NCBI GenBank assembly: GCA_900758955.1
Contig: CAAETL010000001.1
Span: 1-10,084 of the forward strand
DNA length: 10,084 nucleotides
Reading direction: 5' to 3'
Source: an uncultured Oscillospiraceae bacterium
GTDB lineage: Bacteria > Bacillota > Clostridia > Oscillospirales > Oscillospiraceae
Shown here in pieces: positions 1-5,381 of this stretch. The notes below the pieces were generated by a model. It was not told where the DNA came from and did no database searches. It worked only from the letters and a program-made list of their open reading frames with translations. A program made the translations under genes and the position numbers. Numbering within the stretch: the first letter of the stretch is position 1; each line of letters starts with the position of its first letter.

Positions 1-56
1 CTTTTGGTCCAGATCGTCGATTGGCGACCGCAGCGTCTTCTCAATGCCCAAGGTGC
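1..56. other. Unassigned edge segment before terminator
   Basis: This short piece cannot be assigned. On the plus strand one frame is open from base 1 to a TGA at 73-75, which lies inside the loop of the following terminator. On the minus strand a frame runs off the window edge with mostly G or C in third codon positions (reading FCTLGIEKTLRSPIDDLDQK), which resembles coding sequence here, but it has no ATG and no ribosome site. Either could be the edge of a neighbouring gene, or neither. I do not recognise a family. Confidence 0.25.
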
Positions 57-93
57 AAAAAACACGGGTTACTGACGTAAACCCGTGTTTTTT
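57..93. terminator. Bidirectional rho-independent terminator
   Basis: A perfect 14-bp inverted repeat (57-70 paired with 80-93) encloses a 9-base loop. The GC core ACACGGGTT is flanked by six A on the left and six T on the right, so both strands carry a hairpin followed by a U-tract. It most likely ends a transcript entering from the left edge and isolates the LysM-CAP gene downstream. Confidence 0.85.
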
Positions 94-370
94 CGTACCA
101 GAGAACAATTGGAAAAACAAGCGAAAACGCTGCATAATACCGCGTCCAAATCCCTTTCTTTTTACAAGAAAATTAAACCTGCTTCTTTGTACGCTCCATT
201 TCCGGAACAGGCTGTGAACCGTCCGTGAATTGATGAAAACTCCTGCAATATCAAGGAATTCACCGGTATCATATTGCCGAAAAATCCCCGAACTGACAGA
301 GGGTTACCAATATTTTTACATTGAATTCCACAGAATCCACTGCTACCCTTTTTTCAGGAGGTACTAACAA
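94..370. other. Intergenic region upstream of LysM-CAP gene
   Basis: This AT-rich stretch holds no credible gene. Near the 3' end is a good ribosome site, AGGAGGT at 356-362, 8 bases before the ATG at 371. An imperfect inverted repeat spans 218-267: GTGAATT at 225-231 pairs with AATTCAC at 257-263, with outer ACCG/CGGT. A possible weak promoter is CTGACA (293-298), 17 bases, TTACAT (316-321), but its -10 fits poorly. TCATATT near 268-274 resembles a sigma-E -35 element but has no matching -10. The promoter is therefore unresolved. Confidence 0.4.
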
Positions 371-973
371 ATGAAACACTATATTCCAAAACTTGCAGCA
401 GCTGCTATGGCCATTTCTGTTCTGACCACCAGCGCATCCGCCCTCTCCCATACGGTCGCCAGCGGCGACACCATGTGGAAGCTGGCCGTGAAATACGAGG
501 TTGGTACCAGTGAGATTATTGATTCCAACCCGCAGGTTCCCAACCCCGATCTGATTTACCCCGGCCAAATCCTCACAATTCCTGAAGTGAATTCGTCGGT
601 AACCGCCTTTGAAAATGAGGTGATTCGTCTGGTGAACGAGGCGCGGGTGAAAAATGGGCTGAAGGCCCTCAAAGCCAATTGGGAGCTCTCCCGGGTGGCC
701 CGTTATAAGTCACAGGACATGGTAGATCAGCGCTATTTCTCCCATAACAGCCCGACTTACGGCACCCCATTCCAGATGATTAAGGCCTTTGGTCTGTCTT
801 ACCGGTCCGCGGGAGAAAATATCGCCTACGGACAGCGCACCCCCCAGCAGGTGTTTGATACCTGGATGAATTCCAGCGGCCACCGTGCCAATATTCTCAA
901 TTCTTCCTATACCCAAATCGGCGTTGGGTATGTGGCAAAGGGAAACTACTGGACCCAGATGTTTATCGGTTAA
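371..973 (+). CDS. Secreted LysM-CAP domain protein (YkwD/SafA-like)
   Basis: This 200-residue exported protein combines a peptidoglycan-binding LysM module with a CAP (SCP/PR-1) domain. A signal peptide covers residues 1-24 (KL followed by an Ala-rich hydrophobic core, cleavage after SASA). LysM lies at about 26-72, with the typical V-x-SGDTMWKLA start and YPGQILTIP end. The CAP domain fills 79-200: an N-terminal helix with RLVNEAR, FSHNSP with H125, GENIA with E149, a W-M-N-S-SGHRANIL motif with H171, and GVGY followed by W-TQ-F at the C-terminus. The CAP His and Glu residues are present. In Clostridia and Bacilli such proteins are wall or spore-coat associated (YkwD-like), and their biochemical activity is not settled. 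The start follows AGGAGGT with 8-base spacing. The gene stands alone after a terminator and converges on the next gene. The family call is firm; a spore-coat role is inference. Confidence 0.93.
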   Translation: MKHYIPKLAAAAMAISVLTTSASALSHTVASGDTMWKLAVKYEVGTSEIIDSNPQVPNPDLIYPGQILTIPEVNSSVTAFENEVIRLVNEARVKNGLKALKANWELSRVARYKSQDMVDQRYFSHNSPTYGTPFQMIKAFGLSYRSAGENIAYGQRTPQQVFDTWMNSSGHRANILNSSYTQIGVGYVAKGNYWTQMFIG

Positions 974-1001
974 TTGACCATACGGGCTCTGATTTGGCGC
1001 G

Positions 1002-1025
1002 CTGTTTCCTCTCACGAGGAAGCAG
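1002..1025. terminator. Weak hairpin between convergent genes
   Basis: CTGTTTCCTC (1002-1011) and GAGGAAGCAG (1016-1025) form a 10-bp stem with one G-U pair and a TCAC loop, in the 62-base gap between the convergent LysM-CAP and AlbA_2 genes. The only U-run on the plus side is ATTTTTA, several bases after the stem; there is none on the minus side. It is plausible as a shared terminator but not a textbook one. Confidence 0.45.
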
Positions 1026-1035
1026 TCGGCGATTT

Positions 1036-2415
1036 TTACGCCCGTAACGCGTAGACCGGAGGAGACCCCTGGGCCGTCACCAGCCCCTGGGCGGCCAAGC
1101 GGGAAAGGGCGGCCTGGGCTTTCACCGGCGAGACCTTCAAATCCCGCGCCAGCTTTTTGGCGGTAGCGGTGACTTCCTCCGTGAGGTATTCCGCTATGCG
1201 CTGGGAGAGCCGGTCCGCCGTGGCAGTCGCGCTTAAGGGCAGGGCCAGGCTGGTGGCATCGGGGCCAAAGGTCTCCTGGAGCCGTGGCGCGCTCCACCCC
1301 TGCTGCGCCCAGGTGGCGTAAATGCTTCGCAAGCCCTGCCCGCCCCCCGAGCCCACTCGCACCAGGGCGAACAGCCGGGTGAGAACCACATTGCGGGGGT
1401 CCGCGTCCCCCCCTGTTTTGGCGCGTTCCGGGGAGACGCGAAAGGCGCCGGGGTTTTTCACCCACAGGGCGTCCCGGGTACGCAGAATCTGAAGGCCGCC
1501 GCCGCCGAAGTAATCGGCGTGGAGAATGGCGTTTCCCGCCGCCTCCCGGAGCGCGCCGGCGATAAACGCCGCCTTTTCCTGGTCCGCGGTATGTAAGATA
1601 GACAGGGCGGTCAGCCGCCGGGCGGTGCGCCAATAAAAATCAAAGAGATTGCCGCTCCAGTCCCCGGATTCCGAATCAATCTCCCTTTCCTCCTCCCGAT
1701 AGATCAGTCGATAGTGGGGAAAGGTGGCTTTCAGCTCCCGAAGCTGTCCAAAGAGGAGCAGTCCCGCCACCGTGGGATGGACTTCCCACCGCCGCGCATC
1801 CCAGCCCGCCGCGCCCGCCGCCAGTAGAAATTCCTCATCCGGGAGCCGGTTCCAGGGATGATCGGGGTTTCGCATGGCCATGAGCAGGCGAAATTCCCGC
1901 AGGGTCTTCTGACACAGGCAGGACAGGGGAATTTCCTCCAGAGGGCGCAGGTCCTGGGGCGCGTCGTCCCGATCCCGGAGCATGCCCCGCACCTCCTCCT
2001 CCGTGCAGTGATAGTCCCCCTCCCCGTCCCGGCGGTAAGATCCGGTAAAGGGGCTGTCTCCCAAGTACACCGGTTTTTCCCGCCGGCTCGCCCGGGGGAC
2101 CTGAATGACAAGGGCCGCCTTTCCCTCCACCCATTGCACCGTCACATCCTCAGGCTTCAGGATATTCACGCTCACCACCCGGCGGCTGTTCACCCCCTCC
2201 CAAAAAATGCGCCGGTACTCCTCCGGGTCGGGAACGCCCACCACGGTCAGGGTTTTGTCCCGGGCCTCCTCCACCCCCAGAAGGATGAGTCCGCCGATGG
2301 TGTTGGCGAACGCGGAGTAGGTTTCCCACAGGCTGTGGGGAAACCCGCCTGTGGCCCGCTTGGCCTCGATGCGGTTGTTCTCCTGGTATTTGTCGATATG
2401 ATGCAGATCAATCAT
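1036..2415 (-). CDS. AlbA_2 / GHKL-type ATP-binding winged-helix protein
   Basis: A 459-residue cytoplasmic protein with three parts. Residues about 10-115 are a Schlafen-type AlbA_2 (formerly AAA_4) domain, with NNRIEAKR, the family signature LWETYSAFANTIGGLILLGVEE and a later SYRRDGEGDY segment. Residues about 280-395 match the RecG-like C-terminal ATP-binding domain HATPase_c_4: REAAGNAILHADY (N-box with N295), VKNPG (320-323), PRN (340-342) and a Gly-rich GSGGGQG loop (355-361). Residues about 402-459 form a winged helix (IAEYLTEEVTATAKKLARDL and onward). Related proteins are common in Clostridia and annotated as ATP-binding or putative transcriptional regulators; their substrate is unknown. 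The usual HRDY of the N-box reads HADY here. I chose ATG 2415 because GGAGG (2422-2426) sits 6 bases upstream and homology begins there. An in-frame ATG at 2499 lacks such support and would run through the promoter region. It is probably monocistronic. Confidence 0.88.
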   Translation of the reverse strand: MIDLHHIDKYQENNRIEAKRATGGFPHSLWETYSAFANTIGGLILLGVEEARDKTLTVVGVPDPEEYRRIFWEGVNSRRVVSVNILKPEDVTVQWVEGKAALVIQVPRASRREKPVYLGDSPFTGSYRRDGEGDYHCTEEEVRGMLRDRDDAPQDLRPLEEIPLSCLCQKTLREFRLLMAMRNPDHPWNRLPDEEFLLAAGAAGWDARRWEVHPTVAGLLLFGQLRELKATFPHYRLIYREEEREIDSESGDWSGNLFDFYWRTARRLTALSILHTADQEKAAFIAGALREAAGNAILHADYFGGGGLQILRTRDALWVKNPGAFRVSPERAKTGGDADPRNVVLTRLFALVRVGSGGGQGLRSIYATWAQQGWSAPRLQETFGPDATSLALPLSATATADRLSQRIAEYLTEEVTATAKKLARDLKVSPVKAQAALSRLAAQGLVTAQGSPPVYALRA

Positions 2416-2427
2416 GGCACGCCTCCG

Positions 2428-2440
2428 GCCCCTCTGGGGC
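2428..2440. repeat. GC-rich palindrome in AlbA_2 gene leader
   Basis: GCCCC-TCT-GGGGC is a perfect 5-bp inverted repeat with a 3-base centre. It lies between the probable -10 element (2459-2464) and the ribosome site (2422-2426) of the AlbA_2 gene. It could be a small RNA hairpin limiting ribosome access, or an operator for a dimeric regulator, possibly the gene's own winged-helix product. Function is inference only. Confidence 0.4.
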
Positions 2441-2458
2441 TTGCGGTATTCTATGGCT

Positions 2459-2487
2459 ATTGTACTACGGTTTGTGCCATGAGAACA
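2459..2487 (-). promoter_or_regulatory. Possible sigma-A promoter of AlbA_2 gene
   Basis: On the minus strand TACAAT (2459-2464) matches the -10 consensus at five of six positions, about 44 bases before the chosen start codon. The hexamer 17 bases upstream (TGTTCT, 2482-2487) is a poor -35. TTGAAA at 2494-2499 is a better -35, but only pairs at normal spacing with the weak CACAAA (2471-2476). The exact promoter is uncertain. Confidence 0.35.
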
Positions 2488-2510
2488 GAGCGTTTTCAAA
2501 AATAGGAAAA

Positions 2511-2538
2511 AAGCCGCCGAGCAAATGCCCGGCGGCTT
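2511..2538 (-). terminator. Second terminator downstream of htpG
   Basis: Read on the minus strand, AAGCCGCCGGGC pairs with GCTCGGCGGCTT across an ATTT tetraloop (12 bp, one G-U pair) and is followed by TTTTCC, giving a textbook rho-independent terminator. On the plus strand the inner G-U becomes an A-C mismatch and no U-tract follows, so the minus orientation is favoured. It lies about 120 bases past the htpG stop codon and just upstream of the AlbA_2 promoter region. Confidence 0.82.
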
Positions 2539-2600
2539 AACCTGTTCAATACTTCTATTTATCTTATCAAATTAAACAGCGCTTCATTTTCCTTTGCAGG

Positions 2601-2637
2601 AAGAAACCCCGGTCGACAAATCCGACCGGGGTTTCTT
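2601..2637. terminator. Terminator immediately after htpG
   Basis: A perfect 15-bp inverted repeat (2601-2615 with 2623-2637) has a 7-base loop and core CCCCGGTCG/CGACCGGGG followed by TTTCTT. It begins 24 bases past the htpG stop codon on the minus strand. The symmetric flanks mean it could act in either direction. Confidence 0.85.
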
Positions 2638-2661
2638 CGTCCACTTGCTGTTTATCGAACC

Positions 2662-4569
2662 TTACCCCATCAGTTTACAGACCAATTCCGTATACCGGGC
2701 GGGATCGGCCAGGGGCAGGTCGGCCAGAAGGAGGCCCTGGTGATACAGCACCTCCGCGTAAACGGCGGCCTTCTCCTTATCGTTTTCGTAGGCGTCGCAA
2801 AGGGCCTGGAACACGGGAGACTGGGCGTTTAACTCCAGGACCCGCTGGGCCTGCATGGGCAGCTGGGTCCGCATCTTGCGGAAGTATTTCTCCATCTCCA
2901 GACTCACCGGACCGTCGGCGGTGAGGCAGACCGCCCCCGATTGCAGGATTTTGGACACCCGGACGGCGGAAACCTGGTCGCCCAAGGTCTCCTTGACAAA
3001 GTCCAAGACCTCCTTGTGGTCCTTTTCCGCCTGCTCGGCGGCGTCCTTCTCCAGATCGGTAATGGGCAGGGCGTCCTCTTTGCTCACCGAGAGGAAGGGC
3101 TTTTCCTCCACAGTCCCCAGCATCTCCAAGACGATCTCGTCCTCTTCTCCCGTGAGGTAGAGTATTTCAAAGCCCGCATTCAGAATGCGCTCCGCCTGGG
3201 GCATCTTCTCCGCCTTATCCACGCTGTCGGACACCACGTAGTAAATCCCCTTTTGGGATTCGGGCATCCGCTCCACGTATTCCTTCAAAGTGGTCAGCTT
3301 TTTGTCTTTGGAGGAGAAGAACAGCATAAGATCCTGAACCTGGTCCTTGTTGCCGCCGTAAGAATTCAGGATGGAGTACTTAAACTGCAGTCCGAACGCG
3401 GTCCAGAACTTCTCATACTTCTCCCGGTCCTCCTTCTGAAGTTTCAAAAGCTCGGCTTTGATCTTCTTTTCCAGGTTTCCGGCAATGATCTTCACCTGAC
3501 GGTCATGTTGGAGCATCTCCCGGGAGATGTTCAGGGATACGTCGGGGGAGTCCACAATGCCCCGTACGAAGCTGAAGTGATCGGGCAAAAGATCCGCGCA
3601 CTTCTCCATAATCATCACCCCGGAGGAGTAGAGCTGCAAGCCCTTTTGGAAATCCGAGGTGTAATAGTCCGGGGTGGGATGGCTGGGAATATACAGCAGC
3701 GCCTTATATTCCAGCATACCCTCTACCGCCAGATGGAGGGTAACCAGGGGCTCCTCCCAATCCATAAACTTCTCCTTGAAGAAGCTCTGGTACTCCTCCT
3801 GTGTGACCTGGCTCTTGGGTCTCTGCCACAGGGGGACCATGGAGTTCACCGTCTCCCACACGGGTACCAGCTCAAACTCAGGCTTGTAATCCTCGCCGGC
3901 GTCGGCGGGCTTCTCCTTCTGTTGGTTGCGGATGATCTCCATGCGGATGGGGTAGCGAATGTAATCCGAATATTTGCGCACCAGCGCGGAAAGCTTGTTG
4001 GCGTCCAAATACTCCGAATACGTTTCGCCCTCGGCGTCTTCCTTCACCGCCATAATCACGTCAGTGCCCACCGACTCCTTTTCACAGGGTTCTATGGTAT
4101 AGCCATCCACGCCTTCCGATTCCCATTTCCACGCCTGATCGGACCCGTACGCTTTGGAAATGACGGTAACCTTATCGGATACCATAAATGCGGAATAGAA
4201 TCCCACGCCGAACTGACCGATGATATCGATCTCGTTGTCGTCCGCCTTCTCCATATCCTGTTTAAACTGCAAGGAACCGCTGCGGGCGATGGTGCCAAGA
4301 TTGTTTTCCATGGCGTCCTTGTCCATTCCCACGCCGTTATCCGAAACCGTTATGGTGCGGGTCTCCTTGTCGGGAACCACCACAATCTTGAAATCATCCC
4401 GGTTGAGCCCAACCTGATCGTCCGTCAGGGCCAGATACGCCAGCTTATCAATAGCGTCGCTGGCATTGGAGATAATTTCACGCAAGAAAATTTCCTTATG
4501 TGTATAAATGGAATTGATCATCAGATCCATCAGCCGCTGAGACTCGGCTTTGAATTGTTTCTTTTCCAT
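2662..4569 (-). CDS. htpG: Molecular chaperone HtpG (Hsp90 family)
   Basis: This 635-residue protein is the bacterial Hsp90, a dimeric ATP-dependent cytosolic chaperone. The N-terminal GHKL ATPase domain (1-215) contains LREIISNASDA with catalytic E31 and Mg/ATP ligand N35, DNGVGM with D77, the ATP-lid motif GQFGVGFYS (118-126), and GTD (168-170). The middle domain (about 225-490) carries the client/ATPase loop NISREMLQ (347-354) with R350. The C-terminal dimerisation domain fills the remainder. Length is normal and there is no frameshift. The start ATG 4569 begins the family's usual N-terminus (EKKQFKAESQRLM). Its GGAGG (4582-4586) is 12 bases away, longer than ideal; no nearer in-frame start exists. 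An in-frame ATG at 4653 would read through the operator and is rejected. The gene has its own promoter and CIRCE operator and ends in two terminators, so it is probably a monocistronic HrcA-controlled heat-shock gene. Confidence 0.98.
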   Translation of the reverse strand: MEKKQFKAESQRLMDLMINSIYTHKEIFLREIISNASDAIDKLAYLALTDDQVGLNRDDFKIVVVPDKETRTITVSDNGVGMDKDAMENNLGTIARSGSLQFKQDMEKADDNEIDIIGQFGVGFYSAFMVSDKVTVISKAYGSDQAWKWESEGVDGYTIEPCEKESVGTDVIMAVKEDAEGETYSEYLDANKLSALVRKYSDYIRYPIRMEIIRNQQKEKPADAGEDYKPEFELVPVWETVNSMVPLWQRPKSQVTQEEYQSFFKEKFMDWEEPLVTLHLAVEGMLEYKALLYIPSHPTPDYYTSDFQKGLQLYSSGVMIMEKCADLLPDHFSFVRGIVDSPDVSLNISREMLQHDRQVKIIAGNLEKKIKAELLKLQKEDREKYEKFWTAFGLQFKYSILNSYGGNKDQVQDLMLFFSSKDKKLTTLKEYVERMPESQKGIYYVVSDSVDKAEKMPQAERILNAGFEILYLTGEEDEIVLEMLGTVEEKPFLSVSKEDALPITDLEKDAAEQAEKDHKEVLDFVKETLGDQVSAVRVSKILQSGAVCLTADGPVSLEMEKYFRKMRTQLPMQAQRVLELNAQSPVFQALCDAYENDKEKAAVYAEVLYHQGLLLADLPLADPARYTELVCKLMG

Positions 4570-4594
4570 TCTCGATGTTCGCCTCCAAAATTCA

Positions 4595-4635
4595 AATAGA
4601 TTTAGCACTCCCTTGTTTCGAGTGCTAAATCTATT
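4595..4635. promoter_or_regulatory. CIRCE operator (HrcA binding site)
   Basis: TTAGCACTC (4602-4610), nine bases, then GAGTGCTAA (4620-4628) is an exact match to the CIRCE consensus bound by the heat-shock repressor HrcA. The inverted repeat continues perfectly beyond the consensus, giving 16-bp arms (4595-4610 and 4620-4635). It begins just downstream of the htpG -10 element and covers the predicted transcription start, the expected place for repression. As RNA it would also form a stable 5' hairpin. Confidence 0.96.
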
Positions 4636-4661
4636 ATGAATACTTTCTTTCAAAAAAGCAA
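4633..4661 (-). promoter_or_regulatory. Sigma-A promoter of htpG
   Basis: On the minus strand TTGCTT (4656-4661), a 17-base spacer and CATAAT (4633-4638) form a good vegetative promoter. The predicted start site falls near 4626, inside CIRCE, so HrcA binding would block RNA polymerase. The last three bases of the -10 overlap the outer CIRCE arm. AT-rich sequence lies upstream. Confidence 0.8.
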
Positions 4662-4755
4662 TAGGTTTTTTAAATTTTCTTGATTTTTATTCCCTACTCC
4701 CAATTGAATGCAACTTCCCTCCATGCAAAGATGACGCCTGCCTTGGGTCTCACCG

Positions 4756-5364
4756 TCACAAGCAATCTGGAATCCGGCTGCTCCAGGTCAATATGCTCGT
4801 CACCCCCTCCAGCGACTCCATCAGCCCCGGCGCGGGCCGGGCGTAGATGCCGGGCAGGTCCCGCTCCTGGTACCAGGGCCGAATGGGGAACGCAAGCTGT
4901 TCCCGGTTCGGTCTGAGTTCCGCATGGATGTCCGGCCGGTTCCCTCGGGCGTCAACTCGCCGCCATGTGTCCCCGTTAGGGAGCAGAACAGCGTTGAGGC
5001 AATGGATACAATAGCCGGCTTCCGGCGTATCCTCCAATGTGAGGCGCTGGTAACACAGCCCGGCGGGAATTTTGGCCGCCCGGAGCAGCGCGGCCAGCAG
5101 GTTGGCCTTTGCCCAGCAGATTCCTGTTCCCGCCAGCAAAACCTCCGATGCCTTCCGGGTAACGGTGGGGATCTGCACGTCCCAGGAGTGGGATATCTCA
5201 TCCCGGACAAAGTGGTAAGCCCGGGTGAGGTAGTCCCAGGACGCCCCCTCTAAGCTCCCCAGGTTTCGCGCCTTCTCCTGTACGACGGGGTGATCCCAGT
5301 CAATATATTCACTGGCCTCCCCATAGGCGGAAAGGGGCTCCCGCAGTTTGAACAGCTCCTCCAT
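4756..5364 (-). CDS. Transglutaminase-like cysteine protease-fold protein
   Basis: This 202-residue cytoplasmic protein belongs to the transglutaminase-like superfamily. The triad is visible: C83 in GTGICWAKANLLAALLRA, H121 in IHCLNAVLL and D138 in RRVDARGN. FVRDEISHSWD (52-62) and ASEVL before the Cys are typical of a bacterial stand-alone family of about 200 residues. The tail (FPIR, then GIYARP) also fits that family, so the C-terminus appears natural. The substrate is unknown; members may be proteases, amidases or transamidases. The ATG at 5364 is preferred because GGGAAG (5371-5376) sits at usable spacing. An in-frame GTG at 5370 would be too close to it. The gene starts 17 bases after the recG stop and has no promoter of its own, so it is probably cotranscribed with recG. 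I see no clear terminator after it. Confidence 0.87.
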   Translation of the reverse strand: MEELFKLREPLSAYGEASEYIDWDHPVVQEKARNLGSLEGASWDYLTRAYHFVRDEISHSWDVQIPTVTRKASEVLLAGTGICWAKANLLAALLRAAKIPAGLCYQRLTLEDTPEAGYCIHCLNAVLLPNGDTWRRVDARGNRPDIHAELRPNREQLAFPIRPWYQERDLPGIYARPAPGLMESLEGVTSILTWSSRIPDCL

Positions 5365-5381
5365 GGTCACTTCCCGGCTTT

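Noticed and set aside
2..216. Plus-strand frame reading through the terminator at 57-93
   Set aside because: It translates both arms of a perfect terminator and lacks a ribosome site, and its downstream part has no coding character.
710..1633. Minus-strand open frame overlapping the LysM-CAP and AlbA_2 genes
   Set aside because: Its translation is Arg/Gly/Pro-rich, typical of an off-frame of GC-rich coding sequence, and it overlaps two genes with clear domains.
2416..2499. N-terminal extension of the AlbA_2 protein to an upstream ATG
   Set aside because: The extension covers the -10-like element, the palindrome and the GGAGG of the downstream ATG, and the family homology begins at the downstream start.
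2539..2600. Tiny minus-strand frame (MKRCLI) after AAAGGA between the two htpG terminators
   Set aside because: Six codons, no promoter, and a modest ribosome site are not enough to call a gene.
2941..4599. Long plus-strand open frame (552 codons) antisense to htpG
   Set aside because: It is a shadow of htpG: its translation is rich in His, Leu and Gly with no recognisable domain, and the minus-strand protein is a full-length Hsp90 with all motifs.
4570..4653. N-terminal extension of HtpG to an upstream ATG
   Set aside because: It would translate the CIRCE operator and lies in the promoter region; Hsp90 homology begins at the start chosen.
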